The notes below the pieces were generated by a model, which had not been told where the DNA came from, did no database searches, and worked only from the letters and a program-made list of their open reading frames with translations. Made by a program: the position numbers and the translations under genes. DNA of 64,000 bases from the NCBI GenBank assembly GCA_018340805.1, contig JACMZG010001913.1, positions 18,907,430 to 18,971,429 of the forward strand, written 5' to 3'. This DNA is from Microvelia longipes (lineage: Eukaryota > Arthropoda > Insecta > Hemiptera > Veliidae). Positions 51,195 to 62,184 of this stretch are shown here, one piece after another (the first letter of the stretch is position 1; each line of letters begins with the position of its first letter).

Positions 51195-51365
51195 CTGATC
51201 AAGGTCTCGAACAGTGCCACTTACTGAGATTTGAACTACTATCCAATGCCCCAAGGCGAATTAGGCTTAAAATTAGGCAACTTACCAGGATTTGAAGTAC
51301 TAATGAAACTACTAACCAAGGCCCCAAATAAAGCGACTTACTAGAATTTGAACTACCTTCCAGGA
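51195..51365. repeat. Degenerate repeat, about 70-bp unit
   Basis: CTTACTGAGATTTGAACTAC, CTTACCAGGATTTGAAGTAC and CTTACTAGAATTTGAACTAC are successive unit starts, with ATGCCCCAAGGCG/AAGGCCCCAAATAAAGCG within units. Matching sequence reappears on the other side of the 68-bp array (52440-52560). Confidence 0.75.
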
Positions 51366-51377
51366 CTTTTTTCCATC

Positions 51378-51464
51378 TAAAAAAGAGAGAGGGAAGCATT
51401 GTTTTAAACATATTTCTTTTACTTCCAACTAAAGTTGATAGTATTCACAGCGTTAGGTGTGCAC
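51378..51464 (+). repeat. Arm 1 of a 4.2-kb-spaced inverted repeat
   Basis: About 85 bp nearly identical in reverse complement to 55571-55650. Exact blocks include CTAAAGTTGATAGTATTCAC continuing to GCGTTAGGTGTGCAC and GAGGGAAGCATTGTTTTAAA. Confidence 0.9.
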
Positions 51465-51639
51465 AAATAATTAGAAAGCTGTTTATTTTCCATATGCCCC
51501 AATAATTATTACATATGTTATCTGCTATTAAAACTTACGATGTATAAATGACATAAAAGGGATTTTTTTAAAAGTGAAAACGGAATTTGGCTACAAATTA
51601 AAGTAAAATAAAGGTTAATAATTCGATTACTATATGGTT

Positions 51640-52440
51640 TATAGTAGAGCAAAAGACTTCAAATTAACTAATTTACTAATGGTTAGCTTAGTTGAGCAAA
51701 CTTCTTTAGGGTCGATTTTATGGGTAGTTTAGGACTATTTGATTTCAAGACTATTTTAGCTTAGTGAGCAAACTTCCAGGACTTAAATTAGGTGATTATT
51801 TCGATTTCAAGACTATATGGTTTAGCTTAGTAGAGGAATTAGTGACTTCTTCACACTTCAAATTAGGTGACTATTTCGATTTCAGACTATATGGTTAGCT
51901 TAGTAGAGCAAACTTCCAGGACTTCAAATTAGGTGACTATTTCGATTTCAAGACTATATGGTTTAGCTTAGAGCAAACTCTAGGACTTTAAATAGGTGAT
52001 TATTTCGATTTCAAGACTATATGAGCTAGTAGAGCAAACTTCCAGGACTTCAAATTGGTGACTATTTCGATTTCAAGACTATATGGTTTAGCTTAGTAGA
52101 GCAAACTTCCAGGACTTCAAATTAGGTGGGACTAGCTTAGTAGAGCAACTTCCAGGACTTCGACTATTTCGATTCAAGACTATATGATTTAGCTTAGTAG
52201 AGCAAACTTCCAGGACTTCAAATTAGGTGACTATTTCGATTTCAAGACTATATGGTTTAGCTTAGTAGAGCAAACTTCTAGGACTTTAAATTAGGTGATT
52301 ATTTCGATTTCAAGACTATATGATTTAGCTTAGTAGAGCAAACTTCCAGGACTTCAAATTAGGTGACTATTTCGATTTCAAGACTATATGGTTTAGCTTA
52401 TAGAGCAAACTTCCAGGACTTCAAATTAGGTGACTTATTA
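51640..52440. repeat. Minisatellite, 68-bp unit, about 11 copies
   Basis: The unit contains GGTTTAGCTTAGTAGAGCAA, ACTTCCAGGACTTCAAATTA and GGTGACTATTTCGATTTCAA. Several copies are shortened; the flanks are the older 70-bp repeat. Confidence 0.94.
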
Positions 52441-54700
52441 GGATTTAAAGTACTAAGGAAACTACTTGCCTAGACTCTTACTGAGGTTTAAATTATTAAG
52501 GTAACTATTTACCGAGGCCCCATAGAGGGCGACTGACTAGGATCTGAACTTCTGGTCATATTTTTTTCTGCGGTGCAATTTAACAAAAGTACTATTGTAG
52601 GATCTTAAAGGTGTTGAAACGTGGATATTTAATACAAAAATTGAAACCAAATTTTGCTTTTAACCCTCTTTCCATTAGAAGGAAGCTAAAATGACAAAGT
52701 TTAAGTAATGTACGAAAATATTTATCTATCTTTGATGGAACGCATGTCATCCAACTTGAGAAAATCAATAAGTTGAAAATAGGAAGGGAGATAAAGTAAG
52801 AGCTAATTGAAATAAAAATGGCTTTGGGTGAGTGATCCACAACTCCCTGGTTTTCCCTATTAAAGTTCTGCTCGTTCAACTCTACAAGTTAAGCTCCGAG
52901 ACTGTGTCTCTTTAGAAGAAGCAGTTAGTATTCTAGTTATAAAACATTCTATGCTTAATGTTTGCGCCACCCCTGTCCATAAAGATATACGTCGCAGAAG
53001 TGACGTCACCAAACAAATATTGGTTTATTATACAACTAAAGTAACCTATCAGATTCTATTTGTTTATTATGTAATAAACAGCAGAGAACCTAGCAGATTC
53101 ATTGCTTTATTATGTAAACAAATAAATTATTTTAGGTTTACTTCCATGACTTATTAAACATATTCAAACTTGGTTGGAGCGCCGCACTGTTTGTTGATAT
53201 TATTATAAATATATTATTTATAAATATTATTATGTACTAACTTTGTATATTACTAAAATAAAGAAGTTTAAAAATTAAAAATAAAATTGATAACAGAAAT
53301 TTGATGTTTATGAAAGGCTCTTATGGAAGGAAGTTGATTTTATCCTATTTTTTTGCTCGGATTAACCGCTTCGACAACTTGGCCCTTATCGGTAATCACT
53401 CCATCCACCCACGGTCTTTAATTCGGGTGTGCCTACCAACTAACCCTGTTGGAAACACTTCCTCCTTAAATGAAACAATTAGAATTATTTACAGTAGAAT
53501 TTACTTTATTTATAACTAATTACTTCATTTATTTAAACTTTTTTATCTAATTTTTAATTTTATCCTATTATTAACAATTTAATGAATTTTATTGATAATT
53601 CAATCATCAATTTATTAATTAATCAGTTTTCTTGAAATAATTGGTTCACTGGTAGTCGTGTGCAAAACTTAAGGGAGAACATTTTTTAAAGCTGATACAA
53701 TTTTTAATAAATTGAGTGTTCATTTATCAAATTTAGATAACTACAACTAAAGTTATGACATTGGCAAGACCACTAAAAAAAATTGTTAATTTTTATTGTC
53801 AATAAATTTATTTTTTTAAAAAATTTCTACATTTTATAAAGAAATTTTGCTGATACTACAACTTTAGATATTTAAATTTGTTGAATAAAAACTCAACTAT
53901 TTATTGCAATTTTTATCAGTTTTAAAAATGTTTCGCTCACGACAATTAGTAGGGAACTAATTATTTCAAAAAACAAATTTGTTCGATTTTCTTAAATTTT
54001 GAGCGTGCCGAATCATATAAAGGCTTTACTCTGGACGGGCCGATTATTTTTTCCTTTATTTTACTATTTTTTCTTCATACTTAAATTGCTTTAAAAAAAC
54101 GTTTTCCAGTTTTGGCTCCTAGTCTATTATATTTATTAGTATTAACCTGAGGCTAATACTATTTTCTTTATGCAGAAAGCAAAGAATAAAATCATTCAGT
54201 TGATATTGAAGTTAATCAATAGTTAATAGAGGAGTTTTGCATCTTATTACAATGCTCCGCCCTGGTATAGAATAGAAAGTACTACGTCGTATTGACCCGA
54301 GATGTGAAAAAGGGTGGAGGGTCCTTTCCATCTGGTCCTGCCTTGCTTTACAGTTCTCCTCCCTGAGGAAGGGGGGGCATCACCTAGCTTCTATCCCAAA
54401 CCATCGCAAATTGGAACCTGCGCAAAAAAACAAACCGATATTTTTTTAGGTAAAAAAAAATACCACCCAACTCTTTTTATTTCTTCAACAAAAATACATG
54501 CTGGGGAAAAACTCGGTTTGACCCTATATGCTCTTGCTTTTTTTTGTTTCGGAAATACACCGACGTCCATGCTTCATCACCGTGGTAACAGTGGGGAACT
54601 GCGATGGTTAATAAAACAGAAGTTTTTCAATGTTGCTCCTTCTGTAAATATGTAAATGAAAATTGGGAAAATAATTTTAAACAAACATAAGATTTCTTAT
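52441..54700. other. Flanking repeat copy, then non-coding stretch
   Basis: 52440-52560 repeats the 51.2 kb degenerate unit (ACTTATTAGGATTTAAAGTA, GAGGCCCCATAGAGGGCGAC). Beyond it, open frames of 95 codons (52879-52592, minus) and 113 codons (54314-54655, plus; the longest in the window) have no recognisable motif. A non-canonical fused splice-like TTTTTTTAG|GTAAAA is at about 54449. Confidence 0.4.
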
Positions 54701-54732
54701 TGCTTTCAATGTTTTGCTAAGTAAATTGATTT

Positions 54733-54865
54733 ATCATTTGATACTACCGAGTTTTACGAATCATAATGAGATGATTTAATATGATTGTGAATTCCCTGAT
54801 GAAGCACAGAAATCGCTTGTTACATTCGTGCGTCTCTCACACAATCATATTGTGTCTCATGTCTA
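54733..54865. mobile_element. Hairpin element (family 3), diverged copy
   Basis: TTATCATTTGATACTACCGA (54734), then AATATGATTGTGA and, complementary to it, TCTCACACAATCATATTGTG. The stem is weaker than at 42.6 kb. Confidence 0.7.
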
Positions 54866-56699
54866 ATTGGTTCATCTTTGAAACGAGATAAAATTACAAG
54901 ATATTTTATTTAACTTTGCTAGGTCTTTGCACCTTGGCTCACCTTAAAATATATAGGGTTAAGCTCTAGCTTTGTGAAAATAAAGTTTTTAAAATACACA
55001 TTAGTGGAAGTGTGACGTAACACAATCAATATCATTTACACTTTTACTTTCCGTGTTTTCTCCAAGGAAAAGGAAGTATTGTAATAAAAAATAAATGGAA
55101 GACTTCAGTCCGAAAGATATATTTAAATTTAACTTAAGCTTTAGACAAGGGAACCATGTTTTCTTCAGAGGCTATAGTAGAACAGATAAACCAAAAACCT
55201 CCATAAAAATCCATAACAGTTTGTGATTGAACCAACTATTAAAAACCAAAATCATAAGATCAACCATCAACAGTATTTGGAATGGCGATTATACTCGAAA
55301 GTTATGTTTTAATTTTTCTTGTTTTTATTTTATTTATCAAGCTCTTGTGTAGACTCAATTAATTGAAAATGATCCATGGGGAGACTTAGTGCGCCTACTT
55401 CTTTCGCGCGCGGATTACGAAAGTTTAGAAGCTTCAGGCGTAGTCAGTACTTGGGGAGGTGACAGCTTAAGTCAATGCTGATCACGGGTGGAAGGTATGA
55501 AGCTAAAGTTGATGTGGGTTGGTTTTGTTGCCTACTCGCATGAATTCTTTTAGATATATGCTATCAGAGTGTGCACACCTAACGCTGTGAATACTATCAA
55601 CTTTAGGTGCTCAAGAAATATGTTTAAAACAATGCTTCCCTCTCTTTTTAGGAAAGCAAAATAATAAATTAACATAGCTGTATGCTCTTTGTAGACTAAT
55701 ACAAAGACTATATAGAATTCCTTAAAAAAGACCAAACGTATTATTTGTCGTTGTTATCTCATAATGGTAATTCCATATTTATTTCAATCTATCAACACTG
55801 ATGGAATACTGAGATATTGCTATCCCATATAAGAAGGATTGATACGAACAGTTTGTTCGACAGAGAAGTATAAGGGAGGCAAGTAGGCAAGGCAAAGCTT
55901 TGATTACAGGAAATAAGTCACAAGAAGGAGAATGACGTTAGCATTTTGGTATCACTTGCCTAAGGCAATATATTAAATATTTACTTGCTTAATTATTTTT
56001 ATTTACGTTAGTAGCATAGGCGATTATAGATAAAAATCTTGAGGGGGGGCTTCAGTCCCCTTTCTATAAACGTATATAAAAATGTATATATGTATGTGTG
56101 TAATGTACACTATATTGTACATTTGAATTAGTTATTTGTTAATTAAAAACACCAATAAACAGGATTCTTTGGGAGGGGGACTAATTCCAAACCATACTTA
56201 CATATGGTTACTAGGTAAGTATTTTAAGAAAAGTATTGTTTATATTTATTATCATAGTCTTATTATATTTTTTATTTTCTTGTGAAAAGTTAAAACAGTT
56301 ATATAAATGTGAACTCTTGTGAGAAGAGTTGACAATGGAACTGATAAAGTACGTTTTTTTGTAGCCCCTGTGTTCTTAATTTGCGTTATTTGTTCTTTCA
56401 CTTTTATCATAATTTTTACTTATGTTTATTTATTTTTATGTAATTGACGAGGCTCGAGTCTATATTTTTATCTCCTTGGTTGACCTCTAGGTGTAGAAAG
56501 TAGAAGCATTATTGTGTATTTAAACTTGTCCTTGAAAAGAAAGCATGTTAAAGTGAAGTAGGACTTCCTGTGTCATGTTACTTTTACTCTTAAAGTCAAT
56601 CGTCATCTTGTGAGTTTTCAGCCGTTTTATCGTTAGTATTGTATGCTAAATTGTTGATTAAATAAAGAATACGAGGTGTTAAAATAAATCGTCGTGTAT
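54866..56699. other. Non-coding stretch, no gene
   Basis: Apart from the inverted-repeat arm at 55571-55650, nothing is recognised. The 55.38-55.46 kb segment is slightly GC-richer. Confidence 0.45.
55571..55650 (-). repeat. Arm 2 of the 4.2-kb-spaced inverted repeat
   Basis: GTGCACACCTAACGCTGTGA through to GAAATATGTTTAAAACAATG and CTTCCCTCTCTTTTTAGG is the reverse complement of 51378-51464, with a few changes in the middle. Confidence 0.9.
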
Positions 56700-57070
56700 T
56701 AAGTAGGTGCAGATGTGTGTGGGTGGGGGCGTGTGTTTAAAAGACCGTCCGCTAATCCGTGAGGGCGCCCTTCAAGTCGAGTTGAATCCGTAGAGTGGCG
56801 TCTCTTGTAGTGAGTAGGATTCAACTGAAGGAATTCGAGTCAATGGGTCGCTCGGTCGTTTATACTGTGTACTGAGGTGCATGACCGGCCCTGTCTAGTG
56901 GCGCTGCTACCCGGCAGCCGGCTCAACTAAAGTAAACCCAACCACTTCCCCTTGGCCCAGTCAACATTACAAACACTACCGGCACTACTCTACGACCTAC
57001 TCCCCCCTCTACTGCCTCTCACTCATTCACTCTCTCCCCCATCTCGCTCCTTATCTCACCTTAAAGTGAC
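56700..57070. promoter_or_regulatory. GC-richest patch of the window; candidate promoter or exon-proximal element
   Basis: About 370 bp of balanced or GC-rich sequence with many CG dinucleotides (GTGAGGGCGCCC, GGGTCGCTCGGTCG, GGCGCTGCTACCCGGCAGCC), followed by a C-rich strand (56940-57060). An imperfect hairpin pairs AGTTGAATCC with GGATTCAACT. No open frame of note crosses it. Its function is not visible; a promoter, an RNA or a young insertion are all possible. Confidence 0.35.
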
Positions 57071-57495
57071 ACTTGAATCCCCTTACTAAACCACTACACA
57101 TTTTATTTACACTTATTAGCTTTACTCACTTCACTCACCTTGACTATTTATAAAAACTTGTATATGAAAAATGTTCTTTACTTACATTTCTCGCTTTACT
57201 CCTAACAGTTTTCGCCTATTATTCTTAAAACCTAGAAAGCTTTTTAAGCGCATTAATTTTTTGTATATTTACTTTAAATGCTATCAATTTTATTGTAATC
57301 TTAATTACTATTCTTTTTTATTATAGGATAAAAAGTTTTAAATAATTATTTGGCACACGTATTCTCTTGAACTGCTTACCGATGAAATATTAACTCGTGG
57401 TTATAGTAAGCATAGCATTGAATTATTACTTTCGAGAAATAGTTTTAACTCTTTCCGTTATTACATTAAGATATATTACTCCAGATTGTGTATTA
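57071..57495. other. AT-rich stretch, no gene
   Basis: Nothing recognised. Confidence 0.45.
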
Positions 57496-57850
57496 TAGAA
57501 AACTAGCAATCACCCATCCAGACACTGACCACGCTTGAATGCTGCTTAACTTATGACCCAACAAAAATCATGGGATATACTTCTCGTATGAAACGTGGTG
57601 TACTTATTTATTAAGTAAAGATATACACTTGTAGCAAATTTTAAAAATGTTAAATTAGTCTTATACAAGGGTACCAAAACTCAAATTCCAAGCCTCGAAT
57701 TGATCGCAACATTTTTCCGCGTTGTTTGATTTTTCAAATGTTTTGCTGAGTCATTATTGCGAGTTAATAGCATCATAAAAAAATATTTTATCTACTCCTT
57801 GTATTGTAAGTTCTAAGGAAAAGTGAAAGTGTTGCAACTTGACAGAATTT
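57496..57850 (-). mobile_element. Family 2 element, copy j, with 5S-like module
   Basis: The minus strand reads GATGCTATTAACTCGCAATA, TGACTCAGCAAAAC, GTTGCGATCAATTCGAGG, then the best 5S-like match in the window (complement of 57502-57559: AAGTTAAGCAGCATTC, GTGGTCAGTGTCTGG, ATGGGTGATTGC). Head and tail are missing or diverged. Confidence 0.8.
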
Positions 57851-58324
57851 TTAGTAAAATTTTTAGGAATTTTTTAGGATTTTTCGGTGTATGTTTGTAC
57901 TACGGTAAGTATACAATATACACACGCTAATGATTAAATTACAAATATAGTATTACACATTATTCTATTGACAGCTTACAATAAAATAATGTGAAGATAG
58001 GGTTTATTTTCTCTTCATTAGAGTAATTGGCATGGTAAGAATAAACTAAACTAACACAATAACAATTAAGGAGCTGAAGAATATATTAATAGTTGTTAGT
58101 AGTTCTCTAGTCGTAGATAAAATTTAATAATGCAAACAAGGGATCAAAGTTTCCAGCTCTCGTATATCTCCTCGTCAAGCCCTCGGGAGCCAAAAATGTT
58201 AGTTAATTCCCTCGGCAAGCCTCGGAGCTAACTTGTTTATCCCTCGGCCTACCGGCCTCGTAAGCTAATGAAGTTTCCTCCTTCGGCGCTGCTGTAAAAC
58301 TTACTTTCATCCCTTGTTGCATAA
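57851..58324. other. Non-coding stretch with short TCGG-rich palindromic motifs
   Basis: 58160-58290 contains CCTCGTCAAGCCCTCGGGAG and CCCTCGGCAAGCCTCGGAGC, near-repeats of the CTCGGNNNGCCTCG type. These resemble the GC palindromes elsewhere in the window. No gene. Confidence 0.4.
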
Positions 58325-58735
58325 ATAACTATTCTGGATGGCATAAATACACAGGCTACTAGACATACACACACAGACAGATTAGTTTGTGAAAACCACT
58401 TTAATTGTGTCAATCAATGAGATAATGTTTTCTTTGACGTATATATGTCAATCATTAAAACTGAAACTAATACTGATAAAAAATGCAACTTCGTATCTGT
58501 TGGAAACACACATAGTAGTATGTCTGTAAAAATTAGCCCAATCTAAACAACATATGAGGATTTGTGATTTTTTTGAAATGTTTGTGGGGTCATTTTTGTG
58601 GGTTAATGGCGTCACACATTTTTCATAGTCAATAGGGTTTAGGACATTAACAAGGTTAATTTTTTTACCAAGTTTCGTTTTAATTCGAGTTTCAATATCG
58701 TGTCTTATAAGAAATTCTAAAAACAAAAATGTGGT
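58325..58735 (-). mobile_element. Family 2 element, subfamily B, copy l
   Basis: Reverse complement of the 23.9 kb subfamily B copy: TACCAAGTTTCGTTTTAATT (58670), GGGTTAATGGCGTCACACAT, GACGTATATATGTCAATCA (58436). A (TA)n tract begins right at its outer end. Confidence 0.75.
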
Positions 58736-58736
58736 A

Positions 58737-58770
58737 TATGTATGTATGTATATATATATATATATATATA

Positions 58771-58817
<47 letters not shown>

Positions 58818-58825
58818 TATATATC
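58737..58825. repeat. (TA)n microsatellite, about 88 bp
   Basis: TA units preceded by GTATGTATGTA, with ATAATATAT interruptions. Confidence 0.96.
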
Positions 58826-59725
58826 CTTAATCAGGGAGGCCTTTCCCTTCCTTTACTCCCTCTTGCGAGACCCCAATCTCATAAGCTCATTTTTTCTTTG
58901 AAAATTCGCTAAAAATGAGAATGGGGGAAATGAGTGCTGACTAATAAAAGAAAAACAGTGTAATGAGTGCTCATTGATTTAAAGAAAAGTGACTTGTGCT
59001 TTCTTAGATGGTGAAATCACTGCTGATCCTGCCATATTAATTTCACGGAAATAGAAATAATTGTAGTTGTTATTTTTGTATAAAATTGTTTACCCCTGTT
59101 TAATATAAATACACTTTTCAACTCCAAATAGTTAAAGATAGAAACTTTAGTGAAGTTTTAGCCAATTTTTATGCTTTATGTGTTAAGTATTTTATTGTTT
59201 TAAGTATAAATAACATCTGTTTAAGACTTTCCGTTTGTATCAGTTTTCTATTAATTAACTTCCTGCTAACAATAACTTTCTTTCACCATATTTCTGGTTT
59301 TACATACTCAACCATATTACCAGGCGTCATTGTTCAGATTTCATTTAGTGATATAGTCTACATGGGTGGTAAGTTAACTGTTTTAGACCACAGTATTGAT
59401 CTCCGTCAAATCAGTCTCTCCCCGTCCCCTCCCTCTACTCTGGAATACCCCCTGAGTTTGGAGAGTTAAACTTTAAAGGCAGAACTAAAGAGACGAGAGG
59501 TGATTTCCCTTCTCCCTCTTACTAAGTAATATGGCCATCTACTTATTACCCTCGGCATACTATTAGACTTACACAACAGATTAGGGAATTTCGTAATTAA
59601 TTACTACTTTTTTTGTTTGGCTTATCTATTTCGCCTTTTAATGTTTAGCTATTGACAGCATAACAAAACTTACCTTATTTGTTAAAGCCTCTTAATAGGT
59701 GGATAAACTAGGAAGGGGCGGGGAG
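58826..59725. other. Non-coding stretch, no gene
   Basis: Nothing recognised. Confidence 0.45.
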
Positions 59726-61872
59726 GGTGTAACCGGTCATTTTAACAAGATTCTAGGGATTCTATGGGAAGGATATTTTAAAATGTGATATTTAGAAATT
59801 TAACCCAGGTTTTGTGTATTTCTTAAGGCATTTTCTAATAAATCACGCGGGTTTAATCTATTTGCGGGTTGTTTTTTGAGGAAATGTAATCATTTCATTT
59901 AATTGTTTCTAGTTCTACGATTTTTATTAAAAAGTTATTAAATATTTACTATATAGTGTCAAATATAAATTATTTCTATTTCTTATTTTATTTTGAATTT
60001 AAAATACTTATTTCTAAATTTAATGAATGTTTGTATTTTTGAATAATCCATTGCAGTCCGCATCGTTGTACAAAATTTTTAAGAAACATTGGCTCATTTG
60101 TTTAAAATTTTGCTTATTGATTGCGTTGCAAAACTTTTAAAGATTATAAAACACTTATTTTCTTTCTTGCGTTTTTATTTTACTCAAATTCTTTCTCCAG
60201 GCTCTATCAACATGCCAAGAGCAATATATAGTCCAACATGCCAAGAAGCAAATAGTCCTAAACTATCATCAGAATGCATTACTGTCGACCAGGCTAAAAA
60301 TAATTGCTCGCCATGTTAGACATAAAGGTTTTAGCTCTCAGCGGTTCGCCGAGATGATTCTTTATTATTTGAAAGAATAATGTCATAAAACTCTGTGTCG
60401 CCTCGTTAGAAATCACGAAAGCAGCAGGAATCCTTGCCTCATGTCGTCAAGAACAAACACTGAATAAAGTTCAAAATTGTAAGGGTTAAGACCATGTGTC
60501 CTTCTAGCTCACGACATTACTGCCATTATATTTTTCTTTAGAATGTCTAATTGAGCATCGTTAAATATGATTAAGTACAAAATCATCTTGTTCTAAAATA
60601 GTGGGTCTTCCAGACATGCCTTTCGGTTATTAAATCGCACACAGCATTATCAAAGTTCTGCATCTGCTGAACCCAGGCATGAACGCTCAGATGAGCCTCC
60701 TTATGCAAAACTTTCATTTTTATTTAAGTTAGGTATACATGTTAACAATATTTACAAAAAAAAATTGGAGCAAATGGATCTGAAAACGTTTTTATCAAAC
60801 CATGATTCCCTTACTTGATCTAAAATTACATCCAAAGACATTTTTTGGGCTTGTCGTTGGCGAATTTTCTCGCTCCGACTTAGTTAAAGTTAGCCTTCCT
60901 ATTTCAAACTCAATGCCCAACATGATGGAATACACGAGTATACTCCAATCGCACGAACCTGTAGAAGAGATGGTCAAAGACATTTTAGCCGGGCGTGACC
61001 ATCGATTTTATTGGTGCCCAAACGTTTTTATATACTCTTACCGGTTGATTAGATTTGTAAATTCCATACCTCTATGACAAGTCCAAATGATGTGCCGCAC
61101 AATAAATTTTGTAGTACTTTTCTTTTCTCTTTTGTGTTTCAATTTAAAAAAGCTTCATAACTTTCAAATGTTCTTACTTCTTTTTCAAAATGTTTCGAAT
61201 GTCATTTTCTAAATGCTCCGTGAATCTATCATTGGTTGAAGCATTGTCACATTAAAAACGGATTTAAAAGTGTTTTTTATAACCCCTTTACAAACCTTTT
61301 TTTAGTGTTTCCGAAAATCATATTTCTTAAAACGGACACCGCATTGATCACATGTAAAATGTTTTATCACTTTGAAGAATGATAATTGTGGTCCATTTTA
61401 TTTTTGGATAATTTTAAAAATAAAATCAAATAAAGGAAATGACGAGAGGCAAGAGAATAAACGATTACAAAGCAAAAACTTTCATTATTAGCTTAGAGAA
61501 CCATAGCTCCTAGGCCGCTAGCGCACCAACTTTACCGTTGTTGAAATCGCCAATCATAATCATAGCTAGATTAATAAAATACAACCATTAATTAAAATTT
61601 AGCAATATGTACAAATAGTTTAAAATATGTATTCAAATTTAAAATAAAATAATTATATTTTTGTACTATAAAAAATAAATATTTAATAAAAATCGTTGAA
61701 TTAGTGAAAAATTGAAATGAATACATTTTCTTAAAATCATCCCGTAAATAGATTAAACCCGCATGATTTCTTTGAAAATGCATACTTAACCTGGGTTAAA
61801 TACCTAAAATATCACATTAAAATATCCTTCCCAGAATCCTAGAATCTTGGTCATTTTATCATTCAGGGTTAC
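59726..61872 (-). mobile_element. Mutator-like (MULE) DNA transposon, decayed, with long terminal inverted repeats
   Basis: The left arm (59726-59880) and right arm (61733-61872) are reverse complements of about 140 bp at high similarity, sharing AAGATTCTAG, GGGAAGGATATTTTAA, TGTGATATTT, TTTAACCCAGGTT, GGCATTTTC-like and CGGGTTTAATCTATTT. The right outer end starts GGTAACCCTG. Between them, the minus strand carries transposase remnants (next entry). Long inverted repeats plus a MULE-type domain identify the class; the target duplication (usually 8-9 bp) is not evident, and the outermost bases differ between ends. Confidence 0.82.
60190..60720 (-). pseudogene. MULE transposase fragment, inactivated
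   Basis: Minus-strand translation from about 60499 downward gives THGLNPYNFELYSVFVLDD, immediately continued by MRQGFPAAFVISN (one frame change), then FMTLFFQIIKNHLGEPL, FMSNMASNYF, a stop, AWSTVMHSDD and FASWHV near 60236. In MULE transposases this is the order of the DDE region: an Asp-containing DTTHGT-like strand, GxPVAFxISN, FFxxI, MSDxAxxFYxAW and CTWHVDRAW. The first Asp and the Cys before Trp-His-Val are altered here, and stops and frameshifts interrupt the rest. Possible N-terminal remnants lie at 60560-60720. The plus-strand frames at 60089 and 60802 are shadows. Confidence 0.8.
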
Positions 61873-62184
61873 CAACTTCAGAAAATTAATACTGCTGTCT
61901 TATCACTAATAAGATTTCTACTTGTGGTGGTTTATTTTGTTTAGACTAATAAAAGCATTTTTTCACGTGATGTATCTTTAAAATATTAATATTCCCACTT
62001 TTTCCCTGTTAAGATCAAGATTACCTGAGATTACTCAGTTAACTTACGCGCACTAAAATTCATGCTTATTTAATTACCTTTTACAAATTTTTTATTTTAA
62101 TATCAGATTTTAACATTAGTACCATTATTTGCCTCGTTGTGTTTGCTTTATTGACTTTACTATATTCTCCGGCTATCTTTACTA
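61873..62184. other. Short AT-rich spacer
   Basis: Nothing recognised between the transposon and the terminal array. Confidence 0.5.

Noticed and set aside
54440..54455. TTTTTTTAG|GTAAAA as a third recursive site
   Set aside because: The donor side is weak (GTAAAA followed by a poly-A run), so it is likely chance.
54314..54655. Longest open frame of the window (113 codons)
   Set aside because: No motif, no splice-site support, and a low-complexity poly-A segment in the middle; length is compatible with chance.
60802..61077. 91-codon plus-strand frame inside the MULE
   Set aside because: The transposase remnants are on the minus strand; this frame overlaps another minus-strand frame and shows no domain.
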